In this document: piece by piece, positions 1 through 5,470 of the stretch | How the letters are laid out: every line of letters begins with the position of its first letter | Position numbering within the stretch: the first letter of the stretch is position 1 | Assembly: GCA_964637725.1 (NCBI GenBank) | Contig: CAZWXH010000101.1 | Coordinates: forward strand, 1 to 6,535 | Reading direction: 5' to 3' | DNA: 6,535 nucleotides | Source of the DNA: CAZWXH01 sp964637725 | GTDB taxonomy: Bacteria > Bacillota_I > Bacilli_A > Erysipelotrichales > Coprobacillaceae | The notes under the pieces: model-generated | What the model was told of the DNA's origin: nothing | The model's input: only the letters and a program-made list of their open reading frames with translations | The model's database searches: none | Position numbers and translations under genes: made by a program

Positions 1-50
1 GAAATTATCATAAAGACAGGATGAATATAAATATAACTTTATTCTCTCTG

Positions 51-113
51 CGAGAAAAGAAGAGAAGCGTACTTTAACAAGTGAGTGGAATTATAAAATA
101 ATTCCTTTTCTCG
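51..113. repeat. Nested inverted repeats in the left-edge noncoding stretch
   Basis: CGAGAAAAG (51-59) is the exact reverse complement of CTTTTCTCG (105-113). Inside lies a perfect 8-3-8 inverted repeat, GGAATTAT-AAA-ATAATTCC (87-105). On the plus strand the inner hairpin is followed by TTTTC, so it could be a weak terminator for a plus-strand gene ending left of the window. Only short open frames cross bases 1-143, with plus-strand stops at 22-24 and 75-77, and I recognise no gene there. The two repeats share base 105, so both stems cannot be complete at once. The function is unknown. Confidence 0.4.
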
Positions 114-143
114 TTGACTTGAATATTATTAAATAAATCATAC

Positions 144-173
144 AAAAAAATCGCATATCATTTGATAGCGATT
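144..173 (-). terminator. Intrinsic terminator of the pucR-LURP-deaminase operon
   Basis: Read on the minus strand, a hairpin starts a few bases after the deaminase stop codon. AATCGC pairs with GCGATT (168-173 with 149-154) and continues as ATCA/TGAT (157-160 with 163-166) across a small asymmetric bulge. It runs straight into seven T residues (complement of 144-150). The plus strand has no U-tract after the stem, so it should act only on minus-strand transcripts. Confidence 0.8.
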
Positions 174-176
174 ATC

Positions 177-575
177 CTAGTATTTATCTTTTCCCCACCA
201 CTCAGGCATGAGTTCTTCTAATGTTACGACTCTCTTGTTTTGATAGTCCATCAGTATTTGTATCTTCTTTGAATCTTTATGCAACTGCATCATAAGTTCT
301 CTACAGCTTCCACATGGTGCTCCTACATTACCATCAGACATCACAGCAACAATCTTTGAAATTTCGTGTTCACCATGTGTAATCATATTATAGATTGCAT
401 TTCTCTCGGCGCAAATAGCAAGTCCGCATAGTGGCTCCACACATACTCCAACATAGATATTTCCCTTTTTTGTAACTAATGCAGCAGCGACTTGTCCGCC
501 ATATACAAAAGAAGAAATCTCTCTTTCGTTCTGAACAGATAATGCTTCTTGATATAACTTTTCCCATATATCCAT
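177..575 (-). CDS. Cytidine deaminase-like zinc enzyme
   Basis: This 132-residue protein belongs to the cytidine deaminase fold family. CAERNA (55-60) supplies the zinc ligand Cys55 and the proton-shuttling Glu57, and PCGSCRE (87-93) supplies zinc ligands Cys88 and Cys91. Its length suits the small homotetrameric class. Aligned by eye to Bacillus subtilis Cdd from memory, two nucleoside-contact residues differ: Phe24 becomes Gly27 and Asn42 becomes Cys45. The matching Glu (Glu47) is kept. Hydrolytic deamination of some amino-heterocycle is therefore well supported, but cytidine as the substrate is not. The ATG has AAGGAG (583-588) 7 nt upstream, and the gene starts 19 bp after the LURP-one-related gene as the last member of the pucR operon. 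A blasticidin-deaminase-like activity is an alternative. Confidence 0.9.
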   Translation of the reverse strand: MDIWEKLYQEALSVQNEREISSFVYGGQVAAALVTKKGNIYVGVCVEPLCGLAICAERNAIYNMITHGEHEISKIVAVMSDGNVGAPCGSCRELMMQLHKDSKKIQILMDYQNKRVVTLEELMPEWWGKDKY

Positions 576-594
576 AATAAATCTCCTTTTTTAT

Positions 595-1065
595 TTAATC
601 ACTTCTTGAACATTTTGCAGCATCTATGGCTAATACAATCATTAAACAATACAAGGCGTTTTCTTCTTTTTCGATATCAATAACATAAGTATCAGAGAAA
701 TTCCAAACATCCTTAGACGCATGCATAATATGATTTGAATGACTATTTACATCATATTCCCATTCCCATATATCTCCATCAATTGTCCAATCATTACAAG
801 TTAAATGGAATTTTGGTTTAAAAAATGAAAACTCTTTTTTGATTATTCCTATTTCAATTTCATTGACATACATAACAAAACAAGGGAGAAAACTTAATAC
901 AACTTCCTTAACCTCTCCAACTTTAACACCGATATGATTATAAATAGATAATTTATGTCCCCATGATAGTTCACCTTTAACAGTGTAAAGAACTTCATTA
1001 TTTTCATCATATAAATCATAACTATCTAACCAACTAAAAATTCTTTGTTTAAATAATAATCTCAT
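595..1065 (-). CDS. LURP-one-related (LOR/YxjI-type) protein
   Basis: This 156-residue protein resembles the LURP-one-related family (Pfam LOR), a beta-barrel fold with a hydrophobic helix, distantly related to Tubby and phospholipid scramblases. Supporting features are the start MRLLFKQRIFSW, the segment LYDENNEVLYTVKGELSWGH (residues 18-37), repeated beta-rich stretches, and the terminal hydrophobic helix around DALYCLMIVLAIDAAKCSR-like sequence. No catalytic motif, signal peptide or clear transmembrane segment is visible, and the bacterial members have no established biochemical role. Its ATG overlaps the pucR stop by one base (TAATG), with AAAGGAG (1074-1080) inside the end of pucR, so translation is probably coupled. 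It sits between the regulator and the deaminase in one operon. The family call is from recognition, not a search. Confidence 0.82.
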   Translation of the reverse strand: MRLLFKQRIFSWLDSYDLYDENNEVLYTVKGELSWGHKLSIYNHIGVKVGEVKEVVLSFLPCFVMYVNEIEIGIIKKEFSFFKPKFHLTCNDWTIDGDIWEWEYDVNSHSNHIMHASKDVWNFSDTYVIDIEKEENALYCLMIVLAIDAAKCSRSD

Positions 1066-2246
1066 TAAATTAACTCCTTTTTTTCTTGTTCAACGAACAT
1101 TTCTTTAATATAAAATGCAAGCATTAATGGAAATCTCTCTTCATATGCTGAAAGGTCTATGTTAAGAAGTTCTTTTATTTTATTAAGACGATAATGAATC
1201 GTATTTCTATGCATATATAACTTCTTAGCCATTAATTGAGGACTTCCGTCACATATAAGGTAATAGTATAAAGTCTTCTCTAATTCGCTATTATGTTGTT
1301 CATCATATAACTTTAAAGGAGACAACATATGATTATATAAATCATATAGAATTTCTTTATCATCAATTGAGAATAAAACTTGATAAATACCCATATCTTT
1401 AAAATAAACAATTGGTTGATAGAATTGAGTTGCCATATTTACAGCACTATATGCACGTTTATAACTCTGCATTATATTTCTAAAGTCACAAACTCTTGAA
1501 CCTACTCCAATATAAATCTGCTTATCATCCATTCGCTTTCGAGAACGCTTATACATCTGTTCAACAACTTCTTCAAAATGCATTTCATCTAAATTATTAA
1601 CTAATAACACAAAGTATCCCTCATACCAAAAACTGATATTAATGCAATCAATCTTCTCGAAATATAACTCTAGCTGAAAAGTCGCACGCCTTTTCCCAAT
1701 AGTATCTAGTTGCGAAGAATCTTCAATATCAATAAATAATACCTGAAAATAACCATCAACATCAAAGGTTGAAGATAACTCAATCCTTGATTCTTCAATT
1801 TTCTTTCGATCATTAAAAGCATTTTTTACAAATTTAGAAACTTGACGATCTTCCCTTTCTGAATATAGACATCGCATACTAAAATCCTTAATTAAATCTG
1901 CCATATGAACATTCCAAGGTGATGTCATTAAAGGCAAATCATTTTCATTACAATACTCTATAATATCTTTAGGAATATCAAAGATATACTTACCTGTATT
2001 GATAATCAAACCTACACTATGATATTTCACCAGACACTCTACCAACCGTCTTAAAGATTTATGATCTTGAAAACCTAATCCAGTTGTTACGACAAGCTCC
2101 TTTCCCCATAATTGCTGAGTAATGAGCGTATCTTCAATAAGATGAACCCAACTAATTGAATTACCACACCCTTTTTTCCCCGCTAGTAAAGTAATCATAT
2201 ATTGATCTTGTGTTTCAACGAGTGCCTCTTCCAATGTAAACCCCAT
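1065..2246 (-). CDS. PucR-family transcriptional regulator
   Basis: The protein has 393 residues from the preferred ATG. The N-terminal 125 or so residues match the PucR domain, with GKELVVTTGLG and the following GLIINTGKY and DLPLMTSPWNV segments. The middle (about 165-290) looks like the GGDEF-related CdaR region. The C-terminus is the PucR/HTH_30 DNA-binding domain (about 325-365), with MAKKLYMHRNTIHYRLNKIK followed by LLNIDL. Relatives control purine catabolism, GABA use and other nitrogen or nucleobase pathways, often from beside their target genes. Here it heads an operon with a deaminase-like enzyme, so a nucleobase or nucleoside signal is plausible but unproven. A GTG nine bases upstream (2253-2255) would add three residues. 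I prefer ATG at 2244-2246 because AGAGGTGG (2252-2259) lies 5 nt before it and overlaps that GTG. The promoter carries a perfect palindrome that may be its own operator. Confidence 0.92.
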   Translation of the reverse strand: MGFTLEEALVETQDQYMITLLAGKKGCGNSISWVHLIEDTLITQQLWGKELVVTTGLGFQDHKSLRRLVECLVKYHSVGLIINTGKYIFDIPKDIIEYCNENDLPLMTSPWNVHMADLIKDFSMRCLYSEREDRQVSKFVKNAFNDRKKIEESRIELSSTFDVDGYFQVLFIDIEDSSQLDTIGKRRATFQLELYFEKIDCINISFWYEGYFVLLVNNLDEMHFEEVVEQMYKRSRKRMDDKQIYIGVGSRVCDFRNIMQSYKRAYSAVNMATQFYQPIVYFKDMGIYQVLFSIDDKEILYDLYNHMLSPLKLYDEQHNSELEKTLYYYLICDGSPQLMAKKLYMHRNTIHYRLNKIKELLNIDLSAYEERFPLMLAFYIKEMFVEQEKKELI

Positions 2247-2251
2247 ATCTT

Positions 2252-2259
2252 CCACCTCT
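2252..2259 (-). promoter_or_regulatory. Ribosome binding site that decides the pucR start
   Basis: AGAGGTGG on the minus strand lies 5 nt before ATG 2246-2244. It overlaps the in-frame GTG at 2255-2253, which has only a weak purine stretch upstream. This favours the 393-residue product over the 396-residue one. Confidence 0.65.
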
Positions 2260-2267
2260 TTTATTCC

Positions 2268-2273
2268 ATTATA
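2268..2273 (-). promoter_or_regulatory. -10 box of the pucR operon promoter
   Basis: TATAAT on the minus strand, 21 bp before the preferred pucR start, predicts transcription from about base 2261 and a very short leader. At 17 bp spacing the -35 position reads GTGCTT, a poor match, and it falls inside the palindrome at 2281-2299. A weak -35 under a dyad suits activator or repressor control. Confidence 0.6.
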
Positions 2274-2280
2274 TCACCAA

Positions 2281-2299
2281 ATTGTGCTCAAAGCACAAT
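2281..2299. promoter_or_regulatory. Perfect palindrome, candidate operator at the pucR promoter
   Basis: ATTGTGCT-CAA-AGCACAAT has two exact 8-bp arms around a 3-bp centre. It spans roughly -20 to -38 relative to the inferred pucR start of transcription, covering the -35 position. It is also about 65-80 bp upstream of the inferred start for the divergent small ORF, so one site could serve both directions. Autoregulation by PucR is the simplest inference. I found no second copy in the window. Confidence 0.6.
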
Positions 2300-2351
2300 A
2301 AAATTGCTTATTTTTATAGTTTTAACCCCTATATATATTTTATATATGTAA

Positions 2352-2357
2352 TATAAT
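2352..2357 (+). promoter_or_regulatory. Possible -10 box for the small plus-strand ORF
   Basis: TATAAT lies 47 bp before the small ORF's start codon, in a very AT-rich tract (2331-2357) where such matches arise easily. No convincing -35 box is present at 16-18 bp. If real, transcription would start near 2364, giving a leader of about 40 nt. Confidence 0.35.
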
Positions 2358-2404
2358 GGATATGTAAACAAAATTAAATCTTAAAAATAGGGAGGGTTTA
2401 TAAT

Positions 2405-2539
2405 ATGTACATGACTTATGAATATTATTTATTAACAAATTCTAATTATGATTACCCTGCTTGGGTAAAAAAAGAAGCTTACTTCAATTGTGAGCATTTC
2501 CAAAAAATATTCTCATTTTTCAAATTTATCAAATCATAG
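2405..2539 (+). CDS. Small hypothetical protein, 44 residues
   Basis: This is the only plus-strand gene I support. The ORF starts MYMTYEYYLL and ends FFKFIKS, and I do not recognise it. Evidence for a real gene is contextual. GGGAGGG (2390-2396) lies 8 nt before the ATG, a -10-like TATAAT lies further upstream, and a strong intrinsic terminator begins 5 nt after the stop. About a third of the residues are aromatic (seven Tyr, six Phe, one Trp) and the charge is slightly positive. There is no clear signal peptide or membrane helix. AT-rich DNA favours Tyr, Phe, Lys and Asn codons, so the composition alone proves nothing. It is divergent from pucR across the candidate operator and convergent with the ECF gene. 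It could be a small functional peptide, a remnant of a longer gene, or part of a small RNA. Confidence 0.5.
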   Translation: MYMTYEYYLLTNSNYDYPAWVKKEAYFNCEHFQKIFSFFKFIKS

Positions 2540-2544
2540 TATTT

Positions 2545-2576
2545 AAAAAGAAAGCAAATCCCCTTGCTTTCTTTTT
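2545..2576. terminator. Bidirectional intrinsic terminator
   Basis: A perfect 13-bp stem (2545-2557 with 2564-2576) closes a 6-nt loop, ATCCCC. The core is AAAGCAA/TTGCTTT with A-runs on the left and T-runs on the right, so both strands end in a U-tract. It starts 5 nt after the small plus-strand ORF and 4 nt after the ECF gene on the minus strand, so it can end both convergent transcripts. Confidence 0.9.
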
Positions 2577-2580
2577 TCTT

Positions 2581-3132
2581 TTATATACTTTGGATATTTT
2601 CACCCGTATGTAAAAATCCTACTTTATTAACAGCAATCACAACAAGTGGTACCATTATTAATTGAATAACAATCCCCGGTAATCCTGTTGTCACTGATAA
2701 AAGGACAGTATAGAAACTTCCAAATTGTAAATTGAACAACATCGCTGCCATTGTAATAATAAAACCATAGACAATTCTACCAGCTATCATTGCCACTAAT
2801 AAAGAGACAATACTACCAAATTTCTTTTCATTCATTTTAAAATGATAGAACATCAAACCACTCACCATTCCATAAGTAGCAAGTTCACCAATCATAAAGA
2901 ACACCATCGGAATACCAGGCATTCCTGTAAATACAAAACTTGTAAGTGGCGCAAGCACCCCTAATAATAGTCCGTATCCTGGTCCTAACACCATCCCTGC
3001 CATCATAATAGGTAAATGCATTGGTAAAAAGATTGAACCTGCTTGTTGCATTCCTATTAAATGAAACACTTGTGGTAACAGCAATGATAGTGCCAAACAC
3101 ATTGCTCCAAAAGTTATTTTTCTTACTTTCAT
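2581..3132 (-). CDS. ECF transporter S component (vitamin-type substrate binder)
   Basis: This 183-residue, highly hydrophobic protein has about six membrane segments. It looks like the substrate-specific (S) subunit of an energy-coupling factor importer. AMCLA (10-14) in the first helix fits the AxxxA contact motif for the EcfT subunit. The segments GSIFLPMHLPIMMAGMVLGP (32-51) and ELATYGMVSG (83-92) are typical of one large S-component group. The S subunit binds a micronutrient at the membrane and needs EcfA, EcfA' and EcfT, none of which are here, as usual for group II ECF systems that share one module. The substrate cannot be read from the sequence. A vitamin such as pantothenate is possible, but that is a guess. 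AGGAGG (3141-3146) lies 8 nt before the ATG. Its promoter is of the MerR-controlled type shared with the reductases. Confidence 0.87.
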   Translation of the reverse strand: MKVRKITFGAMCLALSLLLPQVFHLIGMQQAGSIFLPMHLPIMMAGMVLGPGYGLLLGVLAPLTSFVFTGMPGIPMVFFMIGELATYGMVSGLMFYHFKMNEKKFGSIVSLLVAMIAGRIVYGFIITMAAMLFNLQFGSFYTVLLSVTTGLPGIVIQLIMVPLVVIAVNKVGFLHTGENIQSI

Positions 3133-3170
3133 AAAACATACCTCCTATTTCTTTTTATTCTATAATATCA

Positions 3171-3190
3171 ATACTTTAAAATCAAAGTAT
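3171..3190 (-). repeat. Inverted repeat in the ECF gene leader
   Basis: ATACTTT (3171-3177) and AAAGTAT (3184-3190) are exact 7-bp arms around a 6-nt loop, within the roughly 74-nt leader predicted between the MerR-type promoter and the ECF start codon. No known riboswitch consensus is visible. In AT-rich DNA this may be chance, but it could stabilise the leader or form a second binding site. Confidence 0.3.
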
Positions 3191-3212
3191 ATGACTTATA
3201 TAATACTATACA

Positions 3213-3243
3213 AGTATAACACTTAGAGTTCACTTTAAGTCAA
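3213..3243 (-). promoter_or_regulatory. MerR/AdhR-type promoter of the ECF S-component gene
   Basis: On the minus strand TTGACT (3243-3238) and TATACT (3218-3213) are separated by exactly 19 bp. The region holds an imperfect dyad at 3221-3240 with 8 of 10 base pairs matched. Its core CTTAAAG-TGAA-CTCTAAG differs at one position from CTTAAAG-N4-CTTTAAG, the operator I recall for Bacillus AdhR. The overlong spacer with an internal dyad is the known signature of MerR-family activation. The -35 box lies only 15 bp after the stop codon of the upstream reductase, with no convincing terminator between, so read-through from that gene is also likely. Confidence 0.78.
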
Positions 3244-3258
3244 GTGATTTATACAGAT

Positions 3259-4224
3259 TTATCTAAATCCATATTGAATATGTGGTACATAGGGTTCTTC
3301 TAAGTACAAAACTTCCTCATCACTTAACTTTATACTCATTGCTTCGATAGCTTCATCAATATAACGTATTTTTGAACCCCCTATGATTGGTGCAGTTATA
3401 TATGATTTCGAAAGCAACCAAGCAAGAGCTATTTGGCTTGTTGAATAATTATGTTTATGAGCTAATTCATAAACTCTTTTAATTATCTCTTTATCATGCT
3501 CTAAAATATATTCATTTTGTAATTTCCCACTACCATCAGTTCTTTCATTATCGATTGGTTTGTTAAAAACACCGTGAGCCAAAGGTGAAAATGGTGCTAA
3601 AGCAATATTTTCATATTGACACATCGGAATCATTTCTTTTTCCTCTTCTCGATAGATTAAATTGATCATATCCTGCATAGAGACAAATTCACTCCAGCCA
3701 TTTTCTCTAGCAACTGCATTTGCTTTAACAAATTGCCACGCATACATAGCACTCGCACCAATATAACGAATCTTACCCATTCTGACCAAGTCATTTAATG
3801 CTTCCATCGTTTCTTTAATTGGTGTAGTATAATCCCATCTATGAATAATATACAAATCAATATAATCAGTTTGTAATCTTCTTAATGAATTCTCCACTTC
3901 AGCAAAAATTGCTTTTCTAGATAATCCTTTCGCATTGCTTCCTTCATGCATTGGATAGTAGAGTTTAGTCGCGATAACAACATCATCCCGATTTGCATAG
4001 TCCTTTAATGCCCTACCCAAAATTTCTTCACATTCGCCTAATGAATAGTAATTCGCTGTGTCAAAGAAGTTTATCCCTTTATCTAATGCATGCTTAATAA
4101 TTTTTCTAGCTTCATTTTCAGGGATACTTGCTTTGATGCCACCCCTATCACTCCCAAAACTCATACAACCTAAACCTATTTTCGAAACTTTTAATCCTGT
4201 ATTTCCTAAATTAACATATTTCAT
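3259..4224 (-). CDS. Aldo/keto reductase, classical type
   Basis: This 321-residue AKR, an eight-stranded alpha/beta barrel, should reduce aldehydes or ketones with NADPH in the cytoplasm. All four catalytic residues are visible: Asp55 and Tyr60 in FFDTANYYS, Lys87 in VVIATK, and His128 in YIDLYIIHRWD. A cofactor-binding segment, PIIGGSK (279-285), follows late in the barrel. The family resembles YajO/Tas-like and yeast aryl-alcohol dehydrogenase-like AKRs. The open frame extends 33 codons upstream, but that part crosses the previous gene's terminator and this gene's promoter. The real start is ATG 4224, with AAGGTG (4229-4234) just before it. There is no Fe-S tail, unlike the two neighbours. 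It has its own MerR-type promoter, suggesting induction by reactive carbonyls. The true substrate is unknown. Confidence 0.93.
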   Translation of the reverse strand: MKYVNLGNTGLKVSKIGLGCMSFGSDRGGIKASIPENEARKIIKHALDKGINFFDTANYYSLGECEEILGRALKDYANRDDVVIATKLYYPMHEGSNAKGLSRKAIFAEVENSLRRLQTDYIDLYIIHRWDYTTPIKETMEALNDLVRMGKIRYIGASAMYAWQFVKANAVARENGWSEFVSMQDMINLIYREEEKEMIPMCQYENIALAPFSPLAHGVFNKPIDNERTDGSGKLQNEYILEHDKEIIKRVYELAHKHNYSTSQIALAWLLSKSYITAPIIGGSKIRYIDEAIEAMSIKLSDEEVLYLEEPYVPHIQYGFR

Positions 4225-4246
4225 AAGACACCTTCTTTCTTTTTGT

Positions 4247-4277
4247 ATCATACAACTTAGAGTATACTCCATGTCAA
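4247..4277 (-). promoter_or_regulatory. MerR/AdhR-type promoter of the classical aldo/keto reductase
   Basis: On the minus strand TTGACA (4277-4272) and TATGAT (4252-4247) are 19 bp apart. The spacer centre is a perfect 10-bp palindrome, GAGTATACTC (4260-4269), inside a longer imperfect dyad (4255-4274). The operator core reads CATGGAG-TATA-CTCTAAG, 10 of 14 matches to CTTAAAG-N4-CTTTAAG. Transcription should start near 4240, about 16 nt before the ATG. The -35 box sits just beyond the terminator of the upstream operon. Confidence 0.82.
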
Positions 4278-4280
4278 GTG

Positions 4281-4314
4281 ATAATAAAAACTTTATAGAA
4301 ATTCTATAAAGTTT
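4281..4314 (-). terminator. Intrinsic terminator of the Fe-S reductase operon
   Basis: AAACTTTATAGAA and TTCTATAAAGTTT (4302-4314 with 4288-4300) are exact 13-nt inverted arms around a single base, realistically an 11-bp stem with a 5-nt loop. On the minus strand the hairpin overlaps the stop codon of the 4313-5461 gene and is followed by TTTTTATTAT. The stem is nearly all A/T, so termination may be incomplete and allow some read-through into the next reductase. Confidence 0.7.
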
Positions 4315-5461
4315 AGTATCCAAATACTTGTACAGCTTGTTTCATCTTGGCAATAATTTCAACTTGAAATGGACAGTTTCTTTCACATGATCCACACTCT
4401 ATACATTCGCTAGCATGGTGTGCTAATAAATCATAGTGTTGTTTAACCGTTTCAGGTACTTCCCCTTGAGCAATACACAAATCTAGAAACTTATTCACAC
4501 TGGCAACATCAATGTTTTTAGGACAAGGAGCACAGTGACCACAGTAAACACAATTACCTTCAAAGCTATGTTTTTTTACATGGGATAAAACTTCTGCATA
4601 ATCTTTTTCTTTTACGCTTAAAGAACAATAAGCAGCAGCCTCCTTTAATTCATCTGTTGAATGACTTCCTGCCATTACACTTATAACTCCAGGTCTTGTT
4701 AAGCAATAGTGAATACATTGGGCAACATTCATTTTAACTTTGAATGGTGATAGTTTTTCATCTAATAAATCACCACCACCAAATGCTTTCATAACAGTTA
4801 TAGCGATATTCTCATTTTCACAATAATGATACAATTCTTGGCGTATAGGATCAATGTTCACAAGGGGTTGTTGATAGTTTTCATCATCCCATAAGTCTTC
4901 TACATTATCACTTGGTGGTAACATATCATAACAAGGATTAATAGAAAATAATAAAACATCAATCAAGCCTATCTGAACGGCCTTTAAAGCAATTTTGGGA
5001 TTATGAGAACTTATTCCAATGGACTTAATCATACCTTGAGTTTTTAATTCTTTAACATACTCGATAATCTCTCCTTGAAAGACCTCATTAAAATCTTTTT
5101 CACTATCAACATAGTGAATCATTCCTATATCTATATAATCTGTTTTAAGACGTTCAAGCATATCTATAAATCCAACTTTCGTCTCCTTTAAATTTCGTGT
5201 TCTTAAATATTGGTCATCTTTCCATATAGCACAAAGGTGACCTTCAATTATCCATTGATCACGCTTATCTTGAAGATACTTACCCACATGACTTCTCGCT
5301 ATGGGATTTGGTGAATAAAAATCAATAAAATTAATACCTTGTGATGATGCTTCATCTAAAAAATGAGCAACTTCATCACATGATTTATTCATAAAACCTT
5401 CACACCCTAATCCTATAACGCTTGCTTTTAATCCAGTTCTTCCTAATTGTCTATATTCCAT
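4313..5461 (-). CDS. Aldo/keto reductase-like protein with two [4Fe-4S] motifs and an altered active site
   Basis: This 382-residue protein has an AKR barrel (about 1-290) and a ferredoxin-like tail. The tail has CVYCGHCAPCP (Cys304, 307, 310, 313) and CIECGSCERNCP (Cys353, 356, 359, 363), enough for two [4Fe-4S] clusters. An ungapped alignment with its operon partner shows that Asp47 is kept, the catalytic Tyr52 is Asn52 and Lys75 is His75. The tetrad His is kept as His116. Two of four catalytic residues are therefore missing, so ordinary hydride-transfer reduction is doubtful. The barrel also carries an insertion with acidic and aromatic residues (about 178-205). The gene starts 9 bp after its partner, and AGGAGG (5467-5472) overlaps the partner's TAG stop, so translation is coupled. 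It may act as an electron-transfer or scaffold subunit, or as an enzyme with different chemistry. The AKR-ferredoxin family (COG1453-like) is known, but its substrates are mostly not. Confidence 0.9.
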   Translation of the reverse strand: MEYRQLGRTGLKASVIGLGCEGFMNKSCDEVAHFLDEASSQGINFIDFYSPNPIARSHVGKYLQDKRDQWIIEGHLCAIWKDDQYLRTRNLKETKVGFIDMLERLKTDYIDIGMIHYVDSEKDFNEVFQGEIIEYVKELKTQGMIKSIGISSHNPKIALKAVQIGLIDVLLFSINPCYDMLPPSDNVEDLWDDENYQQPLVNIDPIRQELYHYCENENIAITVMKAFGGGDLLDEKLSPFKVKMNVAQCIHYCLTRPGVISVMAGSHSTDELKEAAAYCSLSVKEKDYAEVLSHVKKHSFEGNCVYCGHCAPCPKNIDVASVNKFLDLCIAQGEVPETVKQHYDLLAHHASECIECGSCERNCPFQVEIIAKMKQAVQVFGY

Positions 5462-5470
5462 TGTTTCCTC

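Noticed and set aside
1..113. Possible truncated T-box or other riboswitch on the plus strand, with GAGTGGAA before a hairpin and U-rich tract
   Set aside because: The bases after GTGGAA do not match the conserved T-box sequence, Stem I would lie outside the window, and no plus-strand gene follows for it to control.
2331..2347. ATATATA-TTT-TATATAT dyad in the pucR/small-ORF intergenic region
   Set aside because: Low-complexity AT sequence gives such dyads easily. I treat it as promoter-region composition and not a specific site.
2885..3139. 84-codon minus-strand frame inside the ECF gene
   Set aside because: It lies entirely over the ECF S component in another frame, its product has no recognisable family, and the ECF frame has the Shine-Dalgarno and membrane-protein signature.
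3256..3269. GATTTA-TC-TAAATC as a terminator after the classical reductase
   Set aside because: The loop would be only 2 nt, the stem is short and A/T-rich, it spans the stop codon, and no U-tract follows on the minus strand.
4058..4309. 83-codon plus-strand frame opposite the start of the classical reductase
   Set aside because: It is antisense to a clear AKR catalytic region and to that gene's promoter, with no ribosome binding site or family likeness.
4225..4323. N-terminal extension of 33 residues on the classical reductase
   Set aside because: The extension runs through the upstream terminator and this gene's own -35/-10 promoter. AKRs normally begin at the MKYVNLGNTGLK-type strand, and a Shine-Dalgarno precedes that Met.
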